Positions 11,526-22,847 of a stretch of 64,000 nt of DNA are shown here, in pieces (position 1 is the first letter of the stretch; the number at the start of each line of letters is the position of its first letter). The DNA comes from Acholoe squamosa (Eukaryota > Annelida > Polychaeta > Phyllodocida > Polynoidae): the NCBI GenBank assembly GCA_949317995.1, contig OX439039.1, forward strand, positions 71,248,002-71,312,001, read 5' to 3'. The notes under the pieces were generated by a model. That model saw only the letters and a list, made by a program, of their open reading frames with translations, was not told the origin of the DNA and ran no database searches. Made by a program: the position numbers and the translations under genes.

Positions 11526-11969
11526 TTGAACCCACAGGATGTAGGTGCTGCATCCTGGAGGGAACCCGGACCTCATTATACTCTAGATAGTGAGGAAAAT
11601 ATACCTGACTCTGTAGGGAGAGAACAATCCATACAGAGAAGGAGTACATTGATAGGTCAACAATCACTTGTTGACGAATTAAGCAATTCGATGTTCAAGA
11701 TTGGTGGTAGCACTAATCCAGAACATCCGGCACCAATACCAAAAAGGGTAACATTCAGAGAACTACCTTATAGTGTACCCAGACCAGGTTTGCCTATTTT
11801 GGATTACAGCGCCATCAACGGTGATGTAACGTATGCAGTACCAGAAGGTGAGGAATTCAAACAACCGGATGTCCTCTTGCTAAATGAGGCTTATATGACT
11901 TTTAATGAGAATTTGAATATCTTAGTCAAAGTGAAAGATGAAGTGGCTATTGAAAAACGACATTCATGA
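11526..11969 (+). CDS. Short ORF inside the LTR element (147 aa)
   Basis: It is the only substantial frame between the two LTRs. The predicted protein is acidic to neutral and rich in polar residues and proline, with no CCHC knuckle, protease, reverse transcriptase or integrase motif. It could be a remnant or specialised N-terminal Gag piece, or an unrelated internal ORF carried by a short LTR element. A conserved function is not supported from sequence alone. Confidence 0.4.
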   Translation: MNPQDVGAASWREPGPHYTLDSEENIPDSVGREQSIQRRSTLIGQQSLVDELSNSMFKIGGSTNPEHPAPIPKRVTFRELPYSVPRPGLPILDYSAINGDVTYAVPEGEEFKQPDVLLLNEAYMTFNENLNILVKVKDEVAIEKRHS

Positions 11970-12981
11970 TCTAGAAGCCGATCTTGTTGGTATGTGAAAC
12001 AAATTCGAAACCAGGAAGACAGAATATATGAAAGAATACTACATATGAGCATCGGATTACCTATTTGCACCATCCAGATTACTTCTACCAACTATAGCAC
12101 ATCTAGAGGATTATGGGTAGCTGCCCTATTCAACTTCCGTGTTTACATATTACTACATAAAGGATTCAGTAGACTGTAGCACTTCCGTTCCGTGGTTAGC
12201 TGACCACAAATTTTTCTACACCTACACCAGGACTCCACATTTGATAAGCTTCTAGACAACGAACGACGGTTCATCTTTATTATGTATATATATGCTCATG
12301 CAATTGTGTCTGACAAAATAATAATATTTATATAACTATCATTAATACCTGTATGAACTCAATGTTATAACTATCTTACGGGTTTATAAAATAATCGGAT
12401 CTATCCTTACTTATGAAAATATTTAATACGATCCGATATAGGTTATAATACACCAGAATGTCATATTTATCTATTTATGACATATCATTGTATAATGATA
12501 TTTGTCTGGTGCTAGTAATAGTTAATTAGGTGCATGAGATTGTAATATATGTTTGCTTTTTTTTTTTTCGAGTGTATACAATTATACGGTTACATATCAG
12601 ACAATTCTATCAAGAACTTAAGGTTATCTTAAAGTATCATTAGATAGTATGGTTACGTTTAAAGTCTTTATCAAGACTAATTTGATATCATGTTTGTTAT
12701 AATAACGAACTTATCAATGTGTTAATATGTGGTTTATTTAAAAGTTGACAGATCCGTTACATATATCTGTTAATATCCACACTGTCTAATTGTATCGACT
12801 ATCCTATATATTATTTGTAACTATATAATACTATCAAATATGTTAAATATCACTTGTATGATACTTTAAAACTGTGGTTGTCATATCTATGGTTATACCT
12901 CTATTATTTGGATAAGACATAATGTAATATAATCTATAATAGTTATAACTCCTGCCTAATGTCTGGAGGAGTCGTGTAGAT

Positions 12982-13328
12982 GTAACATATTGTATTGTAT
13001 ATCCAGGTGTCGTCTGGCGTGGCGGGTGAGTCCAGTCGCTGGGTGTTCCTAAGGTTCCGGGTAGGTGGCAGCACCTATGGGACATCTGGCAACAAACACC
13101 AGGGTCCCTATATAAAGACCGGGGCTCAGCCGTTACATCAGAGGCCCTTCAGGCCTCCGAGCTTAATGAACCATCTTTAAGTAAGACCACTAGCTGCCCT
13201 ATTATTACTTTCTGGGTAGCCGCCGAGCTATATCAATAAAACCGTTGGCATACACTCAAATCACTGCCTTGCTTTCTCTTTTCTAATCGTAAGGCCCGAA
13301 TCACCAAACTGGTAAAACAAACCATTAC
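12982..13328 (+). repeat. 3' LTR of the non-autonomous LTR element
   Basis: It is a direct repeat of 11015-11370, about 95 percent identical by eye, followed directly by AGAG. Confidence 0.8.
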
Positions 13329-13332
13329 AGAG

Positions 13333-15296
13333 TCATAGATCTTGATCTAAGCTCCTATATCCCTGTAAGCCCCTCTCCTCTCTACACCATGCTAGGTTTC
13401 TCTCTTCTCTCCTCTCCATTCGCTTCCACTCTCTTTTTCCCTCACTCGTTCTATCTGCCTGCCTCTGTATATTTCTGTTTCCCTGCTCCCTCTCCCTCCT
13501 TCCCTCTCCTAGATTTCCTGTGACAATTGCATTATGATCCCAGTATCCTCAACCGATTCTGTCACCCAGTATCCAGTATGACGTGGTTCGTTTGATGTGT
13601 AACCCATGGACATGTTGGTTGAGCGAACAGCATATATATTTTTGTTCTGATTCCGACAATCAGCATGATAAGAGGGTTATTTGTTAAAGGCCATGCTGGG
13701 TTTATGTATTTATAACTCAGCTTAGCCAGCTTAACCTTGACACCCTCCTCGGGCCCTTCTCCAACTCTAGTATTTATGACTTTACTTGTACCCTACACAC
13801 CACAGATTTGTGTAAGAATTCGACCTGACCATCTCAAGCGCCGACCTCTGCTTGTACAGGCTGGACTTACAAGCCATACAAATAACTTACAAGCGATGCC
13901 TTGAATTACAAGCAATTGAGATACATTACAAATAAAATTAAATAAAATCAACAAGTTTTAGTTTGAATTTTGTCTCTATGAGCATTCTCCATTCAGCAGT
14001 GATAGGAAGTGTTTTCATACTTAATGATCGGAAATACCCATGTCGACAGCAATAAAAATGGGGTGTTTGAGTATGACTGTACAAACTATGGTCGTTTCAA
14101 TGTTATAAGTAAAAAACGTGCGTTTCCTTCTGAATAATCTAAATTTCAAGTTAGCTGGGGTTTGGAGAGTACGTGCAAAGACGGAAGCAAGGCAGGGGTT
14201 GCTGTGCAGGGGTCACAGGTTAGCAATCAAACTTCTAAAGTTGACTACAAATATAAAGAACCCCTAAAACCTGCGAGTCAAGATAGAAAGAAAGACATCC
14301 TACACACCTGCAATTTCCTCACCAAATATGATAGAGATTTCTATCATCGGTCACATTATTTAGAGCCGGAAAACATTAAACGTGCATCATTTTCTATCAT
14401 TTTTTTTGTATAAAGTTATGGTGTAATATGCAATATCCTTGTATCCTGTACCATTATAGCATCCCAACCCCCGGGGGTGGCTACTCTACCGTAGTTTGGA
14501 TATCCACTGCAGCACAAGACTGTGGAGCTGTAGCTGTGGGACCCTGAAACGCAGGGGCTGTCAGGTGCATTTGACTTTAAAAAAAAAGGGGGCTGTTGGC
14601 GCCATTATAACTGAAAATGGGGGCTGTCGGTACAATTTTAGCTAAAAATGGAGGCTGCTGGTGCAATTATGACTGAAAAGAGGGGCTGTCAACTTTCATA
14701 ACCTTCAAGAGGGTGGGCTATAGGGCAGCACCTGTTACTTACTTTCAAACCACCAGTGCCTCCCCCCGGGATCCCAACAAGGACTCCGGCTGATGATGCA
14801 TGTATACATACCCCCCCCCCCCACCTAAACCACCAGCACGGCTGGTCTGACAAACACAGGCCGCGGGCTGCCTAATTCCCCAGCAAACACTCACATATTG
14901 GTAGTGCATGTGCAGATTTGCATACACCATGGTAGTAATTGGATATTCATAGATGGCTCTGTACAGGATCTGCTAATCTACGCCTCTCAGTCTGCTTATG
15001 TCCATACAAGTATAGTAGGGGGGTGTCTATTGGTCTAATTAAATACTATCGGTCTGATTGAATAGGCGCCTGTGATTAAGCATGTATCAATATATTCAGG
15101 ATACCCAGCGGCACAAAGATATCACTACAATATTCAAGAAAAGTTGAATATTGCTTGATTGGCCAGTTATCAACATTGGTTCTGCGTTGATCTAACCGTT
15201 GGCTCATTGCCGTCTAAAACCAACACCTTTCAAACGATGCTGATTGTCTCTGTTCCATTATTCTTAGATTGTAACAGCATTTTCCTCTATTTTCAG
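13333..15296. other. No gene seen
   Basis: A pyrimidine-rich tract spans about 13370-13510. Homopolymer patches lie near 14580 and 14810. A frame at 14162-14413 has no splice or motif support. Confidence 0.4.
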
Positions 15297-15366
15297 TTCA
15301 GAATGTTTTCAAAGACGACCACAGTGGCTTGGAGTATGCACAGACAGTCGTGGGACGTCCCTTCAG
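15297..15366 (+). CDS. Candidate internal exon of an unidentified gene
   Basis: A strong acceptor (TTTTCCTCTATTTTCAG) ends at 15296 and a donor (CAG|GTAGGC) follows 15366. The 70-bp interval is open in the frame that begins after its first two bases, giving about 22 residues of hydrophilic peptide (Gln-Asn-Val-Phe-Lys-Asp-Asp-His-Ser-Gly at the start) with mostly G or C third positions. It enters in phase 1 and leaves in phase 2. Spliced to the SK-channel 5' exon starting about 17719 it would not join the channel frame. It therefore belongs to another transcript, or the frame chosen here is not used. I do not recognise the family. Confidence 0.4.
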
Positions 15367-15465
15367 GTAGGCCTACAGCTAGTGCCGTTTGATGACGATT
15401 AACCCTTTCAACACAGCATGGTACAATAAAACACTAAGTATGCCTATCATGCAACCCTGAACAGG

Positions 15466-15639
15466 TTAACCCTTTAAGGACCGCTAATAATGTATTAATG
15501 ATTCACGACGACCCTGCAGTGTTGATACTGTACCTGAGGGTCGGAATGATGCATCAACTGCTCGCCAGTATTTCATTGGTGCATCATAACGACCATTAGG
15601 CATGATGTACTTCTCAATCAGCGGCCCTTATATGGTTAA
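15466..15639. repeat. Palindromic MITE family A, one-hairpin copy
   Basis: Ends TTAACCCTTTAAGGACCGCT and AGCGGCCCTTATATGGTTAA bound a copy with only one well-formed hairpin. The arm TATTTCATTGGTGCATCAT is clear. Confidence 0.75.
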
Positions 15640-15878
15640 TGCATGGACTATATAAAACACTAACCCAGCGCCCGACAGTCATATCTGCTTGTCTGTGCTG
15701 TCTTAATGCATTATAACCGACCGAAGAGGGATATCGATACGAAGTCCTGAATTGTCACGTCGTCCCTAAAGGGTTTATAGCATCGGAGAATAACAACAAA
15801 CCTGGTGCCGGGAATGAGCAATATATAGAATGTGGAGGCTGCCCGTCATGTATTGGCTTCTCATCAGTATGCTATTGC

Positions 15879-16644
15879 TAGCCCTTGAGGGATGCATAGA
15901 CCATCGATGCATTGTACCCATTGGTCAATACAACCCATGAATGCAGCCTTGGTGAGAATACTTACTAGGACTGCATCATATTAACCAAAGGGGTTCAAGG
16001 ATCGGAATGATGCACCCTTGAGGTACTGACAAGTCTGCTTACCAGGACTTCATTCGTGTATCATGTCAGCTAATGAGACTTCATTGGTGTACCATGTCAG
16101 CTAATGAGACTTCATTGGTGTACCATATCAGCTAATGAGACTTCATTGGTGTACCATGTCAGCTAATGAGACTTCATTGGTGCATCATGTCAGCTAATGA
16201 GACTTCATTGGTGTACCATGTCAGCTAATGAGACTTCATTGGTGTACCATGTCAGCTAATGAGACTTCATTGGTGTATCATGTCAGCTAATGAGACTTCA
16301 TTGGTGTATCATGTCAGCTAATGAGACTTCATTCGTGTACCATGTCAGCTAATGAGACTTCATTGGTGTACCATGTCAGCTAATGAGACTTCATTCGTGT
16401 ATCATGTCAGCTAATGAGACTTCATTCGTGTACCATGTCAGCTAATGAGACTTCATTGGTGTACCATATCAGCTAATGAGACTTCATTGGTGTACCATGT
16501 CAGCTAATGAGACTTCATTGGTGTATCATGTCAGCTAATGAGACTTCATTCGTGTATCATGTCAGCTAATGAGACTTCATTGGTGTACCATGTCAGCTAA
16601 TGAGCATGATACAATAATGCATTAACGGCCTTTAGATGGCTAAA
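15879..16644. repeat. Palindromic MITE family A copy expanded by an internal minisatellite
   Basis: The copy starts TAGCCCTTGAGGGATGCAT and ends ATTAACGGCCTTTAGATGGC. The left hairpin (CATGAATGCAGCCTTGGTG) is normal. The right hairpin has expanded into a 31-bp tandem array. Confidence 0.7.
16036..16604. repeat. 31-bp minisatellite within MITE family A
   Basis: About 17 to 18 head-to-tail units of 31 bp each contain CAGCTAATGAGACTTCATT followed by a variant of the family A arm (GGTGTACCATGT or GGTGTATCATGT). Units differ at only a few recurring positions. Unit sequence derives from the host MITE arm, so the array arose in place. Confidence 0.9.
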
Positions 16645-16826
16645 CTGTTTGGTGGCAGGGTCAGGTGGCCTGTGCAATCACCTGGGTTATGTCAGAGACT
16701 GGCAGCAGCCGCCACAGGCAGGCCAGGTAGGTCTACCTGCCTGCTGCCTTAATTGATGCAATTTACAGCCCCAATATAATAAGTCAAGACACAAAGACTG
16801 GCCACAGCCACCTCCCAGTGTAACAA

Positions 16827-17002
16827 GGGGCCATCCACTAACGACGTCTTACTCAAGGGGGGGGGGGAGACAGGCCCGCCATAACAAAATAAATTTCCCA
16901 TATACCTTCAGCACTGCAAAATTAGCAAAAAAAAAAACATGAAGAGGGGGGGGGGGTCAAAAAAGGTCATACTTTTCATGACGTCATTTATGGAAGGCCC
17001 CC
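16827..17002. mobile_element. Small MITE with GGGGCCATCCA-type ends
   Basis: Imperfect terminal inverted repeats GGGGCCATCCACTAACGACG and CGTCATTTATGGAAGGCCCC bound about 176 bp with G- and A-homopolymer runs inside. No target duplication is evident and the superfamily is not assigned. Confidence 0.5.
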
Positions 17003-17045
17003 AAGCCTATACCGACACTACCAGCTTCATCCAAGTCCCTCTAAC

Positions 17046-17297
17046 TAACCCTTTGGTGACGATGTGATACCTCAAGGATCCATATAAATTCATTGCCATG
17101 ATGCAGCAATACAGTCCAGGCGAGTAACTCGCTGGTACTGCATTAGTTCATGGTGCCGACCTATTGAGATTAAATATGTGTAGTATGGTCAGCATCATGT
17201 ATGAATGCATCACTGGTGAGAGACTAGACAGGTCTGCACCCATGCATAATGCTTACAAAATAGAATAATGAATCTCAATAATATCCAGCCTTAAAAG
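17046..17297. repeat. Palindromic MITE family A, diverged copy
   Basis: It starts TAACCCTTTGGTGACGATG and contains two hairpins (GATGCAGCAATACAGTCCAG and GTATGAATGCATCACTGGTG). The right end is degenerate. Confidence 0.55.
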
Positions 17298-17718
17298 TGT
17301 CGACAAGGAAACCACTTAAATGTAGCTTCTGCAAAGAGTTTTCTTTAATTCGTTTACTGTCTCCCTCATAGCCTTCCTTCATATCGACTCTATAGCTACT
17401 CCCTTGGGGAGTTAAGGAGGATCTGTTTTTTTTTACCTTCCTAAAATAGAACTCTTAAAACTAAGTGGTCTCAATCAGTCCTCATTGTTTTTGTCCTAAT
17501 TAGAATGAGTCATCCTGCTGCCTAGGTCTTGAATTTGTATTTCACAATTATCTGCTTGCATCGCTTTAGGTTACAAACTTGTTGTGTTCACATATGTTGT
17601 TGCTGTAGGACGTTATATCTCATGTAACTATTTCACTGGAAATTGTGTCAGCATGTGGAAAAAAAGATATTTGCCTTCCTGAAAATACTGTTTCTATGTT
17701 TATCTATCTGTGCGGCAG

Positions 17719-17807
17719 GTCTGGTGGCAGCGACGGGTGGACAGCAGAAGGGGCAGGCTGTCACGTGGGCAGCCATTGGCTAGCGGCCCTGGTGAGCAGC
17801 GTTAATC
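17719..17807 (+). other. Putative 5' UTR part of the SK-channel first coding exon
   Basis: A pyrimidine-rich tract ending GCGGCAG at 17718 is a candidate 3' splice site. In the channel frame the following sequence has TAG and TGA stops just upstream of the ATG, so this stretch is untranslated for that frame. Confidence 0.35.
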
Positions 17808-20108
17808 ATGTCCGTAGTCGTTGTGGCACCAGCCAATGAGAATGCGTGTATTGATTCCACGGAGCAATTACTTGACGAGTCACCTGCCCAACTGCCAGCC
17901 ACCAACGAGGGAACCAGCGGCGGCAACGCCGCCAAACTACTAGCGCCGGCCGAAAGCGCCAATGCCACCACGACGTCGACAACGACTAGCCCACAGCGCT
18001 TGGAACAGGCAATGTCTTCAAGTTCAGACAAAGGATGTAGAATGGACCAACCGCCGTCATCTTCTGTCGACAACTCTACTAACACCAACGTATCTAACAA
18101 CAGTAGTACTACTAGCGCTGACCGGGGCAGAATTAACTCTGGCTACAGCTGCCCTGAGATTGAACTGCAACATTATGGTAGTGAGGTGACAGCCGCCTCC
18201 GCCGCCGCCACAGGTAGAAAAAGAGACGACACCAGGTCTGACTGGGCTCAGGGCGGCGTAGGTGGTGGGAGCAGCCGGCGAGCCGACCCCCTGGTATCTC
18301 TGACCACCGCACAGGTGGGCCGCGCCAACAGCACGGCCAGCTGCAGTAGCGACCCCAGTGACATATCAGAGGAACTACTCACCTGTGCCGAGCTGGATGA
18401 CAGCGCGCTAACTCAGCCGCACTCCACGGGCGGCAGCACTGTAGCGCCAGACCATGGAGGCAGGAAAGTTAGGCCCTCCACCGCAGCCACCGACTTCGGC
18501 GGTGGCGCGACTTCCGGTCGCGACGGATCGGCCGGCCAGAAGTCGCGCAACGCAACAACGAACAGTAATTTGAAGCCGAGTAGTGCATGTGTGGGAACAG
18601 GAGGACATAGACTAACTGACTTTGGAGGATCTCTAGACTCAGCGCGCGAGTCACCAGTGGGAGGAAGGTCGTCGGTAACGTCGGCGACTTCCGGTGGCGC
18701 GCGCTGCCCGGTAGAGCGGTCGGCGACGCTGCCGACGCCAAACTCAGAACTTGGTTTAGGACCTGGCGTTTGGCCTGACGTAGCACATGACGTGAATGAC
18801 GTGACGGGGGTGCTACTAGAGCCCCCTAGTGTGGAAGTACTGCAGCCAGGACGCGCTGGGTATCAGCAGCAGGTGCAGCAGCAGCCGCCTGGTGCGGCAT
18901 ACTCGGACCTATCAATTACAGAGGAAGACCCGACCTCCTCTACACAAGTGACAACACTGGGCGCATTCTCTGATACACATAGCGGCACAGGAGGCAGTCA
19001 GTGTAGGAATACTACTAGTGGCGGGCGGACTGGCACGCCCTCTGGTGTCGGCGGCTGTAACAGTGCAGCAGCAGGAGGCGCTGGTGGTAGTAGTAGTGCG
19101 GCAGGGGCGGGCGGCGACAGCGCACAGCCTCACCATCCCCTGCTCCTCCTCCAGCACAACAACAACAACTACACTGCACTGCATGCTGCTCCACTCGGCG
19201 CTTCACTCTATCCAGGTGCGGCGAGCAACTCACCACAGCAGCAGCAGCTGCACGGTGTTAGTAGTGGTGGTACAGGAGGTGTGAGTAGCACAGGAGGAGT
19301 AGGCAGTCATATAGCAGCAGGAGCAGCTCCTCCTCATGCCACCAGCTCCAAGCTTCATGTAACTCTGGGTGATGTGACCAACTGTGGAAGTGGTAGTGTT
19401 CAAGGTTCCTCACCACGCCATCCCCCTAACACTGGGGCGGCGCCCGCCCTCAATCGTCCGGCAGGGGTACGTGGGGGCGGACTACACCACGTTCATCAGG
19501 TCGGGGGGTCGGGTGTGGGGCCGGGCGGCCCGCTTCACGGGGGAGGCGGTTCGGGCCCACTCTTCTCGACGTGCGGCACGCAGGCCGGCCAGTCAGCACT
19601 CCGGAGCCACTCGAGCCACAGCCACCATAAGCTCGACTCCGGCCTCTCGGACATCGGCAAGGATTACATGAGAGTCAATGGAGCTATCAAACCCTTCAAG
19701 CAGCTACAGAAGCCAGCAGTGGCGCGGGACGGGAAGGATCGCGAGCGGGGAGGGGGAGGAGGGGGCGACCGCGGTGATCACCGCGGCGTCGGCGGGGGAG
19801 GAGGTACGGGAGGCCTGGATGGGGTCACAGCGCCCGTGCCAATGAGTTACACGTCCGAGGACGTCGGTATTGCCCTTGTCGGGGTCAATTCGGACTACCC
19901 GCGCTACACGGAGGAGAAGAATACCGCGCCTGGCGTCGCGGCTAATAACGCCAAGCAAAGACCCAATGTCGGCTACAGGCTCGGCAAGCGGAAAGCTCTG
20001 TTCGAGAAGCGCAAGCGTATCTCGGACTATGCCTTGGTGTTCGGCATGTTCGGCATCATAGTGATGGTGGTGGAGACAGAGTTAAGCATGGCCCTCGTCT
20101 ACGAAAAG
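17808..20108 (+). CDS. KCNN: SK-type Ca2+-activated K+ channel, first coding exon
   Basis: This exon encodes the cytosolic N-terminus and first membrane segment of a small-conductance calcium-activated potassium channel. Residues 720-767 match the family closely: [18 protein letters not shown], then S1 (about 738-759, core [20 protein letters not shown]). Family knowledge says the rest (S2-S6, pore, calmodulin-binding domain) follows in later exons; none is visible here. The start is set by in-frame stops just upstream of 17808. The coding part is exactly 767 codons and ends at AAAAG|GTAGG, a phase-0 donor after the Tyr-Glu-Lys triplet, where vertebrate SK genes also split. The preceding 700 residues are rich in Ser, Gly, Ala, Thr, His and Gln with poly-Gly and His runs. 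This N-terminus is much longer than that of most SK channels and probably disordered. Confidence 0.93.
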
Positions 20109-21575
20109 GTAGGACAACCAAAACACTTTCTATAATTTTATTCATAAATTCATTCATTTGTAGAAATTCGATGATTATGTGTTGCTAAACAAATATCACA
20201 TTAGAATCAGTCGAATCCGAGAGAGCTCAGAGAGGTTCTATGCCATAGTTGACTTGTTATTCAATGTATACGTTTGTTTCCAGATATCATGTTATATAGT
20301 TTACTGCCCTCCCAATCATACTGTCCAACAATCCAAGACCATTAGGAAGGCTTCACGCACATGAGACGGGGTATGGACTTTATCCATGCCCAATAGACTT
20401 GTGGATCACTCATTTGCATTTATTTTTTAATCTACCCAAGGAGTAAAACATTGTAAACCATAACAAACCTAGTTTAACCTCTTATAAGCAGTGCCCTCTG
20501 GTTCCCCTGGAGGCCATGGGTTGGACCCATAGAGGTCTATGGTTGGACCTGATTGCGGCCATTACGTATGATGACTTAACACTGTCACTGCCATAGATCA
20601 AGCACCAACAATGCTACTGCGTGCTGCCCTTATCTACTCCCCACATGTTTGAACACAGGTGGACTGATAGCGTGCCTGCACGCCTGGTCTCTACCCCTAC
20701 CACTACAGGCAGGAGGTAGGAGTCCCTCTGTGGATCACAAGGCGCAGGTATAGGGAAGTGACGCTGTAGCCAATGTCATGTCATTACGGCTCACGTGATA
20801 AACTAATACCGAGAAGAACAACAACAGCAAATCCCACATCAACAACAACAGCAAAGACCTTTGTGGTACTAGGTGAAATGCACTGACAATGACGGATATA
20901 CAAATATTCCCATAACCTTTGAAAATGAGTGCTGCCTGGAATAAATAATGAACCCATTATATAAAACTGAACGCAATAAATGGTGGCTATAGTGAGGTTA
21001 CTCAGAGTACCATATATATATATGTATAAGCTATGTGTAGGAGATCAATAGTAAATGCCATTATACCCCTGTTTTGTCACTTTTCCCAGGACACGGCCCC
21101 ACTCCCAGTCAAAGGGACACTCTGGAGGGTGTTGCTCCTATAGTAAATAGAGCTGTCAGTATGTGCCCTCTTTTCAAAACAAGTCATGCTCTTCTTCACC
21201 ATTTAACTGGCACTCATCCCATTAGTCTGAAAAGTCTCCTGCCTTGTTTGAAATAGATAGAGCTGCACTAGCAGGTACCTACTCATGTCACACACTCTAT
21301 AGTATATATTATACTGACTGAAATCCCCCTTTTTTAGCACTGTACTTGAATGACCACTTGTGAGCAACACAATAGAAAAGTTATAACTACATGAAAAGAA
21401 CGTACTGGAAATGAGGCCCTTTTCGGTAACACATTTTCATATACTACTCACGTGGTGACACTTTTCCTACACTACTCACATGTTTAAAAATAGAACCTAC
21501 CGCTGCGGCGACAATTCCATGCACTACAATGTACTTATTAAGTAGTGAACACGTTGTATTGTATAGAAACCATTT
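20109..21575 (+). other. Start of presumed SK-channel intron
   Basis: The donor GTAGGA is at 20109. No S2-S6 coding segment was found from here to the right edge. A good acceptor (CACTTTTCCCAG) ends near 21090, but the sequence after it hits stops or lacks channel similarity. Confidence 0.4.
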
Positions 21576-22401
21576 CAACCCTTCAGCAGCCGCATGATGC
21601 CCTTTAGTCATCTTAGCACGAAGGTTATATGAAGGGAGTCTATATAACCTCTGTGATCACAGTGAACCCTGGGAGGGGGAGGGGGGTATCTCAAACCTAT
21701 AACATAGTCCTATTGCAGCCTAATGCTGAGATACAGTGAACCCTGGAAGGGGGAGGGGGTATCTCAAACCTATAACATAGTCCTATTGCAGCCTAATGCT
21801 GAGATACAGTGAACCCTGGGAGGGGGAGGGGGTATCTCAAACCTATAACATAGTCCTAATGCAGCCTAATGCTGAGATACAATGAACCCTGGAAGGGGGA
21901 GGGGGTATCTCAAACCTATAACATAGTCCTATTGCAGCCTAATGCTGAGATACAGTGAACCCTGGGAAGGTGAGGGGGTATCTCAAACCTATAACATAGT
22001 CCTATTGCAGCCTAATGCTGAGATACAGTGAACCTTGGGAGGGGGAGGGGGTATCTCAAACCTATAATATAGTCCTAATGCAGCCTAATGCTGAGATACA
22101 ATGAACCCTGGAAGGGGGAGGGGGTATCTCAAACGTATAACATAGTCCTAATGCAGCCTAATGCTGAAATACAGTGAACCCTGGGAGGGGGAGGGGGGTA
22201 TCTCAAACCTATAACATAGGTCCTAATGCAGCCTAATGCTGAGATACAGTGAACCCTGGGAGGGGGAGAAGGGTATCTCAAACCTATAACATAGGTCCTA
22301 ATGCAGCCTAATGCTGAGATACCTGCCGGGCGTGCATTCATGCATCATGACGACCAAATGTCCTTTTACATTAGAACGCTATGTGGCCCTAATTGGGTTA
22401 A
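21576..22401. repeat. Palindromic MITE family A copy expanded by a 73-bp minisatellite
   Basis: The left end CAACCCTTCAGCAGCCGCAT and the right end (GCATCATGACGACCAAATGT, then ATGTGGCCCTAATTGGGTTA) are typical of the family. The interior is almost wholly replaced by a tandem array. Confidence 0.65.
21659..22322. repeat. 73-bp minisatellite, about nine units
   Basis: Units begin ACAGTGAACCCTGGGAGGGG and contain TATCTCAAACCTATAACAT and CAGCCTAATGCTGAGAT. Spacing between starts is 73 bp in most steps, with single steps of 74 and 75. TATCTC and GAGATA at unit edges are complementary, so each unit can fold. Confidence 0.9.
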
Positions 22402-22603
22402 CTGTGTGGGTTAGTATAGAATGTGGGAGGGTGTATGCATGCAGGAGTGAAGTCCCAGCTTTCATATATGAAGGCATGATATCATTTCCTCCAGAGGCTA
22501 CATATTCACTGTTTTCCTCCTGTGAGTGTGAGTCCGGATGTAGCAGGTTGAACGCCGACTGCAGGAGAACTCCTGGACGACTGTGTGAGTCATAAAAATG
22601 AAT

Positions 22604-22847
22604 GTTAAACCTTTGGTTAACACTTTGATGTAAGCATGCTCAAGTTCTTTTTACGCCATCGATGCACCAATGTAGTGCTGGCGAGTGTAATCCTCAGTCC
22701 AGCATTGGTTCACCATGCTGACTCTCTGGGGGTAACATGATGCATAGACATAGCTCTAGTGCGTTAATCACCAGGGTTACATTTATGCACGATAGATGGA
22801 CATACCTGGAAATGCTTCAATGTATTATGTGGACCTTAAAGGGTTAG
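22604..22847. repeat. Palindromic MITE family A, near-complete copy
   Basis: Both hairpins are present (arm GATGCACCAATGTAGTGCTG, and the CATAGACATAGCTCTAGTG region). The right end is CCTTAAAGGGTTAG. Confidence 0.65.

Larger units (their letters stand above)
11015..13328 (+). mobile_element. Non-autonomous LTR retrotransposon
   Basis: Two direct LTRs of about 350 bp (11015-11370 and 12982-13328) bound a roughly 1.6-kb interior. Each LTR has a TATA-like CTATATAAAGACC and a polyadenylation-like CAATAAAACC. The pair is flanked by AGAG at 11011-11014 and 13329-13332, a plausible 4-bp target duplication. The LTRs differ at roughly 5 percent of positions, so the insertion is not ancient. The interior is far too short for Gag-Pol and holds only one frame of about 147 codons, so it would depend on a related autonomous element. 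The family is unassigned; a Gypsy-type origin is possible from the 4-bp duplication. Confidence 0.8.

Noticed and set aside
16036-16604. Regular array that could be mistaken for a CRISPR locus
   Set aside because: Units are contiguous 31-bp copies with no unique spacers, and the unit derives from the surrounding MITE arm.
18408-19958. Many frames on both strands inside the SK exon
   Set aside because: They are shadows of a GC-rich low-complexity coding exon. The channel frame alone ends in a recognisable S1 segment and donor.
21074-21256. Exon following CACTTTTCCCAG
   Set aside because: Good acceptor, but the phase-0 frame from the SK donor stops soon and no other donor partner is known.
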